From: Ashinkailepas kermadecensis
Taxonomy: Eukaryota > Arthropoda > Thecostraca > Neolepadidae
Assembly: GCA_034440615.1 (NCBI GenBank)
Contig: JAOTOM010004574.1
Span: forward strand, 162,501 to 226,500
Direction: 5' to 3'
Length of the DNA: 64,000 bases
The number at the start of each line of letters is the position of its first letter. The stretch's first letter is position 1. The translations under genes and the position numbers were made by a program. Below are positions 1 to 11,574 of the stretch, in pieces. Under the pieces are notes generated by a model. The model was not told the origin of the DNA, ran no database searches, and saw only the letters and a program-made list of their open reading frames with translations.

Positions 1-21
1 GCACATCCAAGCAGGGGCAGT

Positions 22-218
22 GGCTCAGCCATAATTTAAGGGGAAGTCGACCCAAATAAAGCATTGGAAAACAGAGAAATCTTTCAGCGCCTTCTCTTCT
101 TGCCTCGCGCGCCGTACATTTTGGTTTTGAGTGGTGAAAATCTTGAAATGTCTTGTTTCATCTAGCACATTTTTGGTTGCTAAGGGGAGGCCCGGGCCCT
201 CGGTCCCTTGGCTGTGCC
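22..218 (-). mobile_element. MITE-like element, copy A
   Basis: Short non-coding element related to 27448-27630. Read on the minus strand, both copies start with GGCRCAGCCAA, pass through a G-rich stretch, share the motif AGCAACCAAAAATG about 45 bases in, then a CGCGCGAG motif, and end with an imperfect inverted copy of the start (ggctcagcc on the plus strand at 22). No coding capacity is visible. I infer a non-autonomous DNA transposon; no clear target-site duplication was found. Confidence 0.55.
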
Positions 219-869
219 CTTGAACAGGGGTGTAACTTTATATATCTTTGTGGGTGCCTGAGCACCTGTAAGTCCAAAGTGAGCAATGGCTACCTGAGCA
301 CCCAGAAAAAATGACCCAGAAATGCGGCGGAAATGAAATAATGTCATGTTAAGCAACTTCCGCTTGCCATTTGCCTGGTCTTACACCTGCGTCACCCCAG
401 TCAAGATGCTTGTAACACGCTAACACTATTACAGCCACTGGAACAGGAAATTACCAATGTATGTAACAAAGCTAGGATGGTGTGCATGAATTTAATTAGA
501 TGAACATAAACCTGGCACTTTGTTTTTCACTTTCGACGAAAAACACAGAACCAGCTTAATGTTAACATAATTCAATTTCTACCATCCTGCGATCCAGACC
601 TCTGTAGTAAGAATGCATGCATTAAAGGTTGTTCTAATCGCAAGCATATGGTTATGGGCTTAGGTTAAGTCAGGTTGTGTTTATCTTCATGCATTAGATA
701 TATAGCCAAGCATAAGCTAACCAAACTGACTTAACATAAGTATTAAAAATATGAACACCATAAAATCTACCTTTTCACGGACACCAGAAACGTTAGGACT
801 ATAGGATGATATGAATTTAAGTCGGCTAATCCTAAGTTGGTGCTGTTTTTGCCGAAAACAATATTGTTT
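219..869. other. AT-rich unique stretch without recognisable gene
   Basis: No open frame, splice-site chain, RNA gene or repeat array could be supported here. The sequence is AT-rich intergenic or intronic DNA. Confidence 0.5.
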
Positions 870-1073
870 GAGAGTTACAATATTGTTAGAGAGTTACAAT
901 ATTGTTAGAGAGTTACAATATTGTTAGAGAGTTACAATATCGTTAGAGAGTTACAATATCGTTAGAGAGTTACAATATTGTTAGAGAGTTACAATATCGT
1001 TAGAAGTTGCAATATCGTTAGAGAGTTACAATATTGTTAGAGGGTTACAATATCGTTAGAGAGTTAGAGAGTT
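870..1073 (+). repeat. 19-bp AT-rich tandem repeat
   Basis: About ten near-identical units of GAGAGTTACAATATTGTTA, with single-base variants (ATATCG for ATATTG). The core ACAATATTGT is a perfect 10-bp palindrome, so every unit carries a small inverted repeat. Not coding. Confidence 0.9.
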
Positions 1074-1151
1074 ACGTGGCAGCCTGCGCCGAACGATGTG
1101 CAGGTGGGATAAATTTACTTATTTGCATGGCTCTGTCTATCATACTACAAT

Positions 1152-1338
1152 GGACTAATCAGCAACAATCAGCAACAAACAGCTACAATCAGCAACAATC
1201 AGCAACAAACAGCAACAATCAGCAAAAATCAGCAACAAACAGCAACAAACAGCAACAATCAGCAACAACCAGCAAAAATCAGCAACAACCAGCAACAATC
1301 AGCAAAAATCAGCAACAATCAGCAACAACCAGCAACAA
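1152..1338 (+). repeat. 10-bp CAGCAACAAT tandem repeat
   Basis: Tandem units of CAGCAACAAT/CAGCAACAAA/CAGCAAAAAT. It produces a 105-residue Gln/Asn/Ser frame (1034-1351) that is a composition effect of the repeat, with no splice or start context to support translation. Confidence 0.85.
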
Positions 1339-1344
1339 AAGGAA

Positions 1345-3148
1345 TGGGTAAAGGCCTGTTTTTACGTGACAGAATTCCGGCAGATGTTTACCTCGGCAGA
1401 CCCGACGTTCGCGACGTCGATGGCAGAAATTGGCAGGCAGCGGTAGACTCTGACGTCACGTTTCATTCTGGCAACGTCGTACTAGCGGGCTGACGTCATC
1501 TATCCAATGCGCCATGAAGCGTCTCGGTTGCTTGTTTATTGCGCCACAAATGGTACGCCGCGATACTTATTGACTCAAGTGGTACCACTCACGGTGGTGC
1601 CCAGAAAGCATTAATTCCTGAATGAGAATGGTTTTATATGGAGGTCATGGTAATGAGGTTATGATAATAGAGAAGCAGAGGAAATATCTTTCTCTTAAAA
1701 AGCTGAAAAGGTGCCGAAAACAGAAGCGTCAAAAATTGTTCATTCCTACCAGGATGAGGGATAAGAGCGCAGGTACCGAACTGGACGTGGTGGTTAAGGG
1801 GTAACGACACCATGTTTTAACAAGTTGATCATTAACCGTATGGGTGTTGCATAGTATGAATCAACTTTCCAAAATGATTTGTGTTGCCAAACCAAATTTT
1901 GAGTTAATTCATTCCATGAAACAGCAAAGGCCTCATGTTAAACTTGGCAATTGGTGCTGCATCAGTAACACCAAAAGTGCACATAGTTCCACCCCTGAGC
2001 AGACTCCATTTGGTGACATAAGCCTCCTTCCCTTCCCCCAAAAAAAAAAAAAACGTGAATTAAGCATACCATCCGTTGCATTTATTTGTATTGTCATGAA
2101 AGGCATATTACAAAGGACAAGAGAAAGCACAATTTACTCACCAATATGTCCGTCCACAACACTCGCAGTGTTCAATTTTAACAAATGTAGCCACCGAAAG
2201 GCCGAACAGCAGCCACAAAAACCATCCGACGCTCGCGTCTGACAGCAGAACGCGGCAGACAACTTGAAATATTTCAAGTTGTATGTCGCCGACTTGGCCG
2301 ACGTCGACAAAGCTACTAAATCATAATCGCTATGGCTAATACATTGCGTGACGTCATCCATTTATGTTGTGACGTCAGAGGCTGCGGACGTCGCCGACAT
2401 CGGGTTCTGCTCGATTCTGCCCGGTCCCACCGGTCATGGTCAGTCCTGCCAACGTCGCGATTCTGCTGGGAGTCTGTCGGGTTTCTGCCGCGTGTAAGCA
2501 TGCCTTAAGTGTCACGCGTGAATAAAGCACAAACGGCAGCAAGTATTAATCACATCTGGTGTCTGGATTACAGCTGCTAGTGAGGGTGGGGTGGTTCCTC
2601 CAGCTCCCTTCTTCTCCTTTGCTGCGTCACTGCGCCCGTGTCTATATACGTATGTGTGATGTGTTCACTTGCTTTGCCGTCCCTAATCCTCAGTGCACCA
2701 TTGAGCACTCTGCAAGGACATGAAATTATGCGACCTTGATAGCAGAAGTTTTGTTTCAATAAAGTAGGTTATCAAAATATCAAAAGCCGCTTAAATTCGA
2801 GTAGTTTTCCGTTTGAGGGCGGTGGAGTGGATTGGTTCAGCATAGGAAACTTTTTAGATATATTTTTGAGTCCCCTGATCGGGGAATTTTGTAGTCCACA
2901 TACTCGGATATACCTACATGCTGTGTACACGGTAGTGGTTCCATTTTTCGGCACGCTTGCGAGGCAGTCTTGTTCACGCGCCTGCCCTCAGTGTCCAGCC
3001 CTGTGCACAAGGTGCTGAAGCGAGGCTGCCTCGATTTCTCGGACCTGACGAACAGAGCCCTGCTCCTGTGACGCTAGGCGACGCCGGGTCCTGGCGCACG
3101 CCACCGGACCGAAGGATCTGTTCATAGGCAGACTACGGGCGTGAACCC
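1345..3148. other. Unique sequence without supported gene
   Basis: Only short unrelated frames are present, with no domain resemblance and no exon chain. A 13-base A run lies near 2040. Nothing more can be supported. Confidence 0.4.
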
Positions 3149-3382
3149 GATGTCGCGGGCGCTGGTCGGTCAGCGTTAGTCCCGTGGTGTGGCGAACATT
3201 CCACAGTTGCCGTCATCTCCTGGACAGATGTCGCGGGCGCTGGTCGGTCAGCGTTAGTCCCGTGGTGTGGCGAACATTCCACAGTTGCCGTCATCTCCTG
3301 GACAGATGTCGCGGGCGCTGGTCGGTCAGCTGTAATCCCGTGTCACGGGGAACACTCCCCAGTTACGGCCGTCTGCTGGATA
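3149..3382 (+). repeat. 78-bp tandem repeat, 3 copies
   Basis: Units begin at 3149, 3227 and 3305, each starting GATGTCGCGGGCGCTGGTCG. The first two are nearly identical and the third has diverged in its second half. The 78-bp unit is a multiple of three, which keeps an incidental frame open. Confidence 0.9.
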
Positions 3383-3905
3383 GGAGCCGGCCGGGAAAAA
3401 GTCTGCCCGAGGCCAGACTTATAGCAAGTGCCTCCCACACTCCAAGCAGCGTCAATAGCCGACTGCACCGCTAAGGTGGTTGGCGCAGGGGATTTGGCTA
3501 CATTCTTGATACTTAGTGCTTTGAACACACGCAAGCATTTTGGAAATTCGCATGGAGATCTGCATCCAGGAGATTGGCTGAGGGCCGACCTCACCTCCTC
3601 AGAGATTGGCTGTGGGCCGACCTCACCTCCTCAGCGGTGAGGAAAAATATTACGTTTTTCCCATGTAGCTTGACCGGCCCCCTATCAAAACGTTCCAGGT
3701 TATGTCACCTCAGTACACGCATGAGTGTCGTCACGGATTTTTGATTGGGGAACGAGAGGGGTGTTTATTATGATCATTTCCATGCTCCGCCATAGACGAA
3801 TTGCTTAAATCCGGGAAGTTTGAGTAAAAGCGTCCCCGTCTCTCGCTGTGGCAACTCCCACGTCCCCCCCCTTCATGTACGTATAAACTGTATGGGTCCC
3901 TGACC

Positions 3906-4069
3906 CAGGCCCGTAGCCGGCCATAATTGCCAGGGGGCAGAAACCCCCTCTGGCCAGTTTTTGCCCAATGTTCATCCATAAGCGCTATGATAAGGTAATT
4001 GAGGCACATTGTTTTCCGGGGGAGTTGGGGAGCACGTGCCCACAGTGCCCCAGCCTGGCTACGGGCCTG
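3906..4069. mobile_element. Short TIR element (MITE-like), 164 bp
   Basis: Begins caggcccgtagccgg and ends cctggctacgggcctg, an imperfect terminal inverted repeat of about 13-15 bases. The interior is non-coding, with G-rich and C-rich runs just inside each end (agggggcag, gtgcccc). I infer a non-autonomous DNA transposon; the superfamily cannot be assigned without a target-site duplication. Confidence 0.55.
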
Positions 4070-4544
4070 CTCTGATTCCGAGAGATTTAATTGTAAGCTT
4101 CCAGTTTACTGATGTGTATCTGACTTAGTCTTTTCGCTTATCAGTTCTGAACATGCTTGATTTCAGTGGCCAACCCTATGTGGTGCACTATTGCAAGTCA
4201 TACCCTGGGCTTTGTTAACCTCAAATAATAAAACGTGAAATGTTAATGAAACGAAACATCAAATGTGTCAGTTGTGTACCGAACCTTTAGTTTGCCATAA
4301 ACATAGTCTATGTACTGTCGCAAACTTTCGCAGTGCACACAATCTCAAAACGAATTACTGCACCTGCTTTCAGCCAAAGCTCCGCAGAAGCACCATGTGA
4401 CATCAACAAGCAAGTTGACCTGTGCATGAAAATAGGGCTGTTGTGACAATACATCTAGATATCCTGTAGCAGTTTTAAGACTAGGAGTTCGTAGATTTAG
4501 TGAGATAGTAGCGCCTATGGTACTTTCGTCAATATATGGGACGA

Positions 4545-4610
<66 letters not shown>
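4545..4610. repeat. (AT)n microsatellite
   Basis: About 33 uninterrupted AT dinucleotides. Confidence 0.97.
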
Positions 4611-4613
<3 letters not shown>

Positions 4614-4705
4614 TTGTCAGTAGTGAAAGCTAGTTTGTATTCAACATGTACGTGGTTTTAGCCAGTGCTTAGACTGTGAGCTTCCAATAGTATCTCACTG
4701 GTGAA

Positions 4706-5060
4706 CAGGGGTGGATCCAGGAAATTCGATGAGGGGCACTTTCTTGGGGGTACCATTTCTCCGAAGGGGCGCCACTGATTTTGATAATTTTTAAGGCGGA
4801 GGAGGGGGTGTACTCGATCGTTCAGTAGGGGTGCCATTTGTACCCAGAGGGACTCCTTTTGTATTGGAAAGGGCGCCTTCAGCTGAAAAACTGAAGTGTT
4901 AGTAATCGTAACTGTAGTAGTAGTGGTGGTAGTAGAAGTAACTGAATGGTGCATTCGAGCGTCCTGGAGGGACGCCTTTTTCCAGTCAGAGAGACGCCGT
5001 ATTACCATGGGAAAAGGCACATTCCCCATTCCCCCTTCCCCTCCCTGGATCTACCAATGC
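4706..5060. mobile_element. Short interspersed element with GGTGGATCCAGG-type ends
   Basis: The left end reads aggggtggatccaggaaat and the right end ccctggatctaccaatgc, imperfect inverted repeats around the TGGATCCAGG core. The interior contains repeated 'aggggcgcc/ggggtgcca' motifs and a GTAGTAGTGG-type microsatellite near 4910. A similar left end (ggggcggatccag) occurs at 57064. Non-autonomous element by inference. Confidence 0.45.
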
Positions 5061-5065
5061 TGGTC

Positions 5066-5838
5066 AGTGGTGCAGTTCTTGGCAAGTAGCTCAGTCCTGT
5101 AAGGCAGTACTGTCCAGATGCTCTTCAATCATATTAGCTTCATCGGAACTCTATGTCGTAGACGTGTAATTCGTCAGAGATAGGAAGACGCGAGTGTTCT
5201 CATCACGAGCAGTGTCATTTTCTAGCATAGAACGTGTTACATGTTACAAAATGGATTTTGTTTTTGGGCTGTAGCCACAATACCGTCCAATATACTGTTA
5301 GATAGAGCAAACATTAAATCACGAATCGCTAGCTGCGGTACTGAACAGCAGTGATGTCATGTAACATATTATATCCATGTTTGTTTTGAAAATATATTTA
5401 AAGACTGTCCACTTCTGGATCCAATTCTTGAGTCTCTCCTGTATATACACCAAGACGTTTGAAAATTAACGCTATGGTTGTACCTAAAGTTGCAGGAGCA
5501 AAATACAACCATTTAAGGGGCAAAGAGAAATAATACGTGCATACGTTGTAGCTAGTGAAACACGATGTGCGCGAAACGTCAACCACATACTGGCAGTGGC
5601 GTCGTCATCGACTTTAGATGGTGGTGACGAGGCGGTTTTCAAGTCAATTATTTCCATGCAACGCCATAGGCGTGATATGACTGTGCCTGGAGGCGCGTCC
5701 TCCTGTACCCCATGTGCGCCATGTATGTTGGCATTTGTGACAAGTGTCTTGGCCACCGTGACACACCAGGGTAAATATAGGGTGTGTCCCCAGGTGTGTC
5801 ATCTGTGGCTTGATGATGACCTCGACATCTGACTCAAA
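5066..5838. other. Unique stretch without supported gene
   Basis: No exon or RNA gene could be supported between the element at 4.7-5.06 kb and the 46-bp array. Short frames on both strands overlap each other and lack family resemblance. Confidence 0.4.
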
Positions 5839-6287
5839 GGGTGTCTCATCTGTGACATGATGTGACCCTGTCACGTGACAACAGGGGTGTCTCATCTGTG
5901 ACCCTGACATGTGACATCAGGGGTGTTTCATCTGTGACATGCTGTGACCCTGACATGTGACACCAGGGTGTCTCATCTGTGACATGCTGTGACCCTGACA
6001 TGTGACATCAGGGGTGTCTCATCTGTGACATGCTGTGACCCTGACACGTGACACCAGGGGTGTCTCATCTGTGACATGCTGTGACCCTGACATGTGACAT
6101 CAGGGGTGTTTCATCTGTGACATGCTGTGACCCTGACATGTGACATCAGGGGTGTTTCATCTGTGACATGATGTGGCCCTGACATGTGACACCAGGAGTG
6201 TCTCATCTGTGACCTGCTGTGACCCTGACATGTGACACCAGGGGTGTCTCATCTGTGACCTGCTGTGACCCTGACACGTGACTCCAG
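5839..6287 (+). repeat. 46-bp tandem repeat abutting a candidate exon
   Basis: About ten units built on CTCATCTGTGACATGCTGTG followed by ACCCTGACATGTGACATCAGGGGTGT. The right edge runs directly into the non-repeat segment at 6288: the last unit's CAG|GGGTGTC is shared with the first bases of that segment. On the plus strand the array therefore carries repeated copies of the candidate 3' splice site. Confidence 0.9.
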
Positions 6288-6430
6288 GGGTGTCGTCGGC
6301 CAGTCGTGCCAGCCGAGTCAGCAAGTCTTCCTTCCGCTCCGGAGTCAGCTCAGCCTCCAGCAAGAAGCGGGTCACCTTCGCCGTCTCTCCCCTGCTGCAA
6401 GACCCGCTCCAACGCAGCTCGCAGGCCACG
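6288..6430. CDS. Candidate coding exon, strand uncertain
   Basis: A 143-bp non-repetitive island between two minisatellites, open on both strands. Plus reading: acceptor ...gtgactccag at 6287 and donor ACG|GTTAGT at 6431, encoding a Ser-rich peptide with KKRVTF, which fits the known RVxF PP1-docking pattern by motif only. Minus reading: a more protein-like amphipathic peptide (ETAKVTRFLLEAELTPERKE and onward), with possible acceptor GTCTTGCAG near 6395 but a poor donor. The plus reading has better splice sites and the same junction-array arrangement as the minus-strand gene at 50-62 kb; the minus reading has better residue composition. No family recognised. Confidence 0.35.
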
Positions 6431-6466
6431 GTTAGTGCCGAGCATCCGCCGAGGTCCCCGTCAATG

Positions 6467-7096
6467 CCCACAGCCCACCGCGGTCTGCCGTCCATGCCCA
6501 CAGCCGACCGCGGTCTGCCGCCAATGCCCACAGCCCACCGAGGTCCCCGTCCATGCCCACAGCCCACCGCGGTCTGCCGTCAATACCCACAGCCCACAGC
6601 GATATGCCGTCAATGCCCACAGCCCACCGCGGTCTGCCGTCAATGCCCACAGCCCACAGCGATATGCCGTCAATGCCCACAGCCCACCGCGGCCTGCCGT
6701 CAATGCCCACAGCCCACCGCGGTCTGCCGTCAATGCCCACAGCCCACCGCGGTCTGCCGTCAATGCCCACAGCCCACCGCGGTCTGCCGTCAATGCCCAC
6801 AGCCCACCGCGGTCTGCCGTCAATGCCCACAGCCCACCGCGGTCTGCCATCAATGCCCACAGCCCACTGCGATCTGCCGTCAATGCCCACAGCCCACCGC
6901 GGTCTGCCATCAATGCCCACAGCCCACTGCGATCTGCCGTCAATGCCCACAGCCCACCGCGGTCTGCCGTCAATGTCCACAGCCCACCGCGGTCTGCCGT
7001 CAATGCCCACAGCCCACCGCGGTCTGCCGTCCATGCCCACAACCCACCGCGGTCGGCCGTCCATGCCCACAGCCCACCGCGGTCTCCCGTGTACGC
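6467..7096 (+). repeat. 30-bp tandem repeat, about 21 copies
   Basis: Unit CCCACAGCCCACCGCGGTCT plus GCCGTCAATG, highly homogeneous, with variants CACTGCGATCT and CACAGCGATAT. Because 30 is a multiple of three and the unit lacks stops, several frames on both strands stay open for 190-310 residues. These frames are not evidence of a protein. Confidence 0.97.
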
Positions 7097-7422
7097 TCAC
7101 AGCCCAGCACAGCCAACCATTGGTTCCCAACGGCTGTGCGGTGTTCGTGCTCCGCGGCCACGTGCTCTTGCGTGTTTACTATTAGTGCCGGCAGCTGGTG
7201 CCAGGCTATTGATCGATAGCTAACAATCGATAGCACATAGCTAATATAAGTCACAACCAGCTAATTGGGGCTCATATTTCACGGCGGGTCCCTGTGAGTG
7301 TTTACAATTACTTACACACCATTCAAAGGGTATGTCACCACGACTAAGTACAGTTCATCGATCACTTCAGAAGCCCGCGCAGTTCACCGCGGGTGGAATG
7401 ACCAGTTGACATTAACTGGGGG

Positions 7423-9161
7423 CAGTGGCGTACTTATGATTTAATTCAGGGGGTGCAAACGAATTTCGAGCAGGCCCAGCCTACCACCATTTTTTCCCCT
7501 CACCGGGTTTCGACCACTATTTTGTTCAAAGGGGCCCATGCTTTTTTGTGTTAAAATAATCAGTGACAACTTCATTTTCTCTGGAGGGGGCCCGATCTAC
7601 CATCATCGTTCCTCAGTCGGCGGATTTTAACCCTTCGCATGTTCAAAGGGTTTGTCTGGTATCCCTTGCATACCTGGCGTATGGTTTATCCCTGACATAC
7701 CAACTCACGCTGATCGAGGTACACCTGTGCAAATCAGTAAACATTTATACTACAAAATCGAATTTCACACACTTCAGTATATAGCTCCCGGTCGCTACCA
7801 CGTCAACGCTCGCACATGTTCACATCCGTCTTGCGGATTTATCGCATTCGCCACACTTCGTGCGTTTCTGCCGGATTTTTTTTTGCGGTTTCTGTTAGGT
7901 CCCTTACGTTTTGCTAATTTCTGCCATATGATGATCTTGTGTGATATTTGACATCATGGAATACTTCGCATGGAGATTCGCTGGGAAACGTCGAGGAATT
8001 AAATTCCAAGAGTATTACTCTTCTTCCAATAGTTTCTGGTGGAGAAGAAATCCGGATATCACGCTGAGCTTTGAAGTACCTCATCTCTTTAAGATTATCC
8101 AGCTTGGCTACCGGACCGAGGCGCTTCTTTCGTGCTTTTTCCGTTCACTGATGTGCTTTAGGACTCCAGCGCATTGTATTGGGCACCGGCGCGTTTCTGA
8201 GACTCCGATGCCTTTTAGGGCTTTTTCGCTTTTTATGGATTCACCGTGGTTTTTAGGTGCCGGCGCGTTTCGAAGGCCACGATGTGCGTATGTAGTGCTC
8301 CGACGCGCTTCTTAGCACCATGTCGTGTTGTACGTGCTCCGGGCTGATTTTTTAGCTAGTTCCAATATCGTCTTTGTAGTCCTGATGCGCTTCGTGGGCG
8401 TCGGTGCGTTTTGATGGTCTCAGGTGTGATTTCGGTGCTCCTGGTGTGTTTATGTAGAGGAAGGCGCGTATTTTAAAGTCCTTGTGCTTTTTTGAGGAAC
8501 CTAGTGCGTTTGGGACGGCACGTTTTCAGACTCCTAGTATGCTCTAGTATGTATTTTTGTTAGCCCCGACAAGAATTATCTTGGGCTCCCGACGGGAATT
8601 TTGAGGGTCCTGCGCGATTTTGGGGGCTCAGGCGAGATATTCGGAAGCCTGGCGTGATTTTTGGCGCCCAGACGCCAGCTTTCGGGGAACTGGTGCGAGT
8701 TGTATGGGTCCGACGCGATTTTTCGGAACACCTTCGGAATTTGTCGGATCCTGGGTCGCTTTTCCTAATGTATTTTTTGAAGCCCCAGCTCGATTTTCTG
8801 GGGTACCCGGCTTGATATTTTTGGTTCTCCGGGGCGATTTTCGGGGCCCCGACGCCATTTTATGAGGCCCGTAACACCTTTATTGGGAGCCCAACGCTCG
8901 AGTTTCTGGTGCCTCTGGAGCGGTTTTGAAGGATCCAGAGAAATTGTCCGAGCCTAGATTGATTTGGGGATCCCTGCTTAATTTTGTATGGTCCCGGCTT
9001 GATTTTTGTGGGGTCCCTGTACGATATTTGGGACCCCAGCTTGATCTATTGGGGACCCGGTGCAATTTTTTTTCCAGCCGCTGCCGATTCTTTGGGGCCC
9101 ACCACCTCTCAGGGGGAGCGGGCAACTTTCCCTTTTGCCCCCTTTCTTCCGTACGTCACTG
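7423..9161. mobile_element. Possible TIR element carrying an internal degenerate array
   Basis: The left end cagtggcgtac (7423-7433) and right end gtacgtcactg (9151-9161) form an imperfect inverted repeat. G-rich sequence follows the left end (cagggggtgc) and a matching C/T-rich stretch precedes the right end (tgccccctttcttcc). The interior from about 8100 to 9100 is the degenerate repeat listed separately. Superfamily unknown; inference from the ends only. Confidence 0.35.
8110..9105 (+). repeat. Degenerate GC/T-rich array, roughly 30-40-bp spacing
   Basis: Repeated but strongly diverged motif of the form (g/c)CGCGATTTTTGGGG-CCC, for example tgcgcgattttgggggctc, cgacgcgatttttcgg and cggggcgattttcggggccc. 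Spacing is about 30-40 bases. It looks like an old minisatellite that has decayed; the precise unit cannot be fixed by eye. Confidence 0.6.
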
Positions 9162-9164
9162 ACT

Positions 9165-10190
9165 GTGGACAGACTGACTTTCTGAATGTGCTATGCATAT
9201 TGCATTCACGCATCAATTGTGAGTGTTGTACAGCTCGCTTCAATTTACTTCGAAGGTATAATAATCATTGCAAAAGAGCGAGACATTTATTTCACTCTGA
9301 ACCCGCCAGCGAGACGGTTCTGCTTTTGAGAAGTGTGCAACTAGTGCATGGCGCAGCTTCTGTGATATAATGGGTTGCTTAATCCAGCAAGCTCACCCGG
9401 TGGACAATTAACTTCCGTTTTTTGTGGTGGGGGCGGTCATAAACAGACAGCACTTTCGGTGCATCCAACATTCCAGGGTCACTAGCAATTCTATCTGAGG
9501 CGAGGTCAAGCGGGCAGTTAATCCTGATCAATGTTGGACCGCGATGCAAAGCTGTGATGATCGGAATTGATATCGACCTTAGACAAATATATAGCTGGGA
9601 AGTTATTATTCCTTAAGTTTTGCGTTCAAGCCACAATTTCTGAGTTCAGAAACTTATGAATGTGGTCAAGTACAAAACGAACATTCCCGAGCTAAATTAA
9701 CCTCGCTTTCTCTGTTGCTTCTGTCCGGCCGCTCTGGTCCCGCCCTATCTGGATAATGCTATGTTTGTAGGCCCACTGCAGGACTTGCATTCTGCGACAG
9801 CGTCTGCACCAATTCTGACATTGCAACGTCTGCACCAATTCTGACATTGCAACGTCTGCGGCGGTTACATTACAACGCGGAATGTGAGACAAGGCTTCAA
9901 GATACTCCCCATGTCGCAGCACTATTACATAATGCACCGTAAATGTCCGTTCGCATTCCGCGGTGGACACATGGCATTTCTGGGAATTTGATGCACATCA
10001 GTACACACAGGAAGTCCAAATTCCAACCACACTCACTACCCAGTAATCTAGTATCAGTTAGGTTAGAACTACAGCAGGAGGAACTCCGCACAGTATCGGT
10101 CTGGACCTCGGCGAGCGTGTTTTCACACATGCTCCGTTGTTCTCCAACACCATCAATTATTACGCGGCTTTCGGGAAAGAAATGCAAGTG
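9165..10190. other. Unique stretch without supported gene
   Basis: No exon chain was found. A short local duplication (gtctgcaccaattctgacattgcaac) occurs at about 9808-9860. Otherwise nothing recognisable. Confidence 0.4.
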
Positions 10191-10234
10191 TCCATTGGGC
10201 ACGGTGCTGTCGGCAGCGTCAGCTTGGTTTCCAG

Positions 10235-10318
10235 CAGGTGCCCCGGATCGACTGGGTGCCTGGGGTGGGGCGGGGCAGCTGGCGCCACCAGTACGACGTT
10301 TGACCTTTGGAAGGCCAG
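10235..10318 (+). CDS. Candidate small exon next to the 35-bp array
   Basis: Bounded by acceptor cttggtttccag (ending 10234) and donor AAGGCCAG|GTGCGT (10319). One frame is open throughout and ends ...PPVRRLTFGRP, with phase 1 at both sides; this matches the phase-1 reading of the next plus-strand candidate exon at 11575. The adjacent 35-bp array repeats the donor context (TGGCCAG|GTGTAC). Family unknown. Confidence 0.3.
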
Positions 10319-10364
10319 GTGCGTCTGGCGGCTAGACTAATTACTCAGCGGAGCCGCCGCCCAG

Positions 10365-10955
10365 GCCGCAGTGGCCAGGTGTACTACACCGCCGCCCAGG
10401 CTGCAGTGGCCAGGTGTACTACACCGCCGCCCAGGCTGCAGTGGCCAGGTGTACTACACCGCCGCCCAGGCTGCAGTGGCCAGGTGTTCTACACCGCCGC
10501 CCAGGCCGCAGTGGCCAGGTGTACTACACCGCCGCCCAGGCTGCAGTGGCCAGGTGTACTACACCGCCGCCCAGGCTGCAGTGGCCAGGTGTACTACACC
10601 GCCGCCCAGGTTTTCTACACCGCCGCCCGGGCTGCAGTGGCCAGGTGTACTACACCGCCGCCCAGGCTGCAGGTTTCCGCTGCAGTGGCCAGGTGTACTA
10701 CACCGCCGCCCAGGCTGCAGTGGCCAGGTGTACTACACCGCCGCCCAGGCTGCAGTGGCCAGGTGTACTACACCGCCGCCCAGGCTGCAGTGGCCAGGTG
10801 TACTACACCGCCGCCCAGGCTGCAGTGGCCAGGTGTTCTACACCGCCGCCCAGGCTGCAGTGGCCAGGTGTTCTACACCGCCGCCCAGGCTGCAGTGGCC
10901 AGGTGTTCTACACCGCCGCCCAGGCTGCAGTGGCCAGGTGTTCTACACCGCTGAC
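10365..10955 (+). repeat. 35-bp tandem repeat, about 17 copies
   Basis: Unit CAGGTGTACTACACCGCCGC plus CCAGGCTGCAGTGGC, with one disrupted unit near 10610-10685. The junction CCAG|GTGTAC in each unit resembles the donor of the preceding candidate exon. Long open frames here are repeat artefacts. Confidence 0.96.
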
Positions 10956-11175
10956 GATCACACCGGCACCATGGCGACTCAGTGGTCAGAGACAGCTGTC
11001 CTACCCCACTGACGATCACATCGGCACCCATGGCGACTCAGTGGTCAGAGACAGCTGTCCTACCCCCCTGACGATCACACCGGCACCCATGGTGACTCAG
11101 TGGTCAGAGACAGCTGTCCAACCCCACTGACGATCACACCGGCACCCATGGCGGCTCAGTGGTCAGAGACAGCCG
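10951..11175 (+). repeat. 58-59-bp tandem repeat, about 4 copies
   Basis: Units start at 10951, 11009, 11068 and 11127 with CTGACGATCACACCGGCACC. The array continues directly from the 35-bp array, so two unrelated units are joined end to end. Confidence 0.9.
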
Positions 11176-11574
11176 AGATGCGCCAACGGCAGGAAGTTGC
11201 AATTACTGGCTTCTCGACACGTGCTGGCCGACGTTTTGCACGTGTGTGGGGAGTGGTTGAGTTACGCTGCGCCCTTCGACGCTGGCGTAGGTTGTAACCG
11301 GCCGAAGCGGACCGAAGTCTCCCTGGCCCTTAGTGATGCTTGGTCTTGTTGCACGCGATGCCTGTGATGTTGGTGATCATTGCTTCGAATTGGACACGTG
11401 AAAAATGTCCTCACTCGTGGCGAAGAGGTGACGATCTCCCCAACAGACATGCCGAAAGTGTTCGCTTCTCACAAGGACTGCCCCAAACGTGTCGCCATCC
11501 TACTACACAGATGATGGACGAGCCCCCGATTGTCGGCGGTCATCGATGCGCCTGACCAGGTGTTCTCCTTGCAG

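Noticed and set aside
1034..1351. Gln/Asn-rich prion-like protein
   Set aside because: The frame is produced by a 10-bp CAGCAACAAT repeat with no exon evidence.
6278..7223. Three overlapping plus frames and two minus frames of 190-313 codons
   Set aside because: They derive from the 30-bp array; only the 143-bp unique island at 6288-6430 may be coding.
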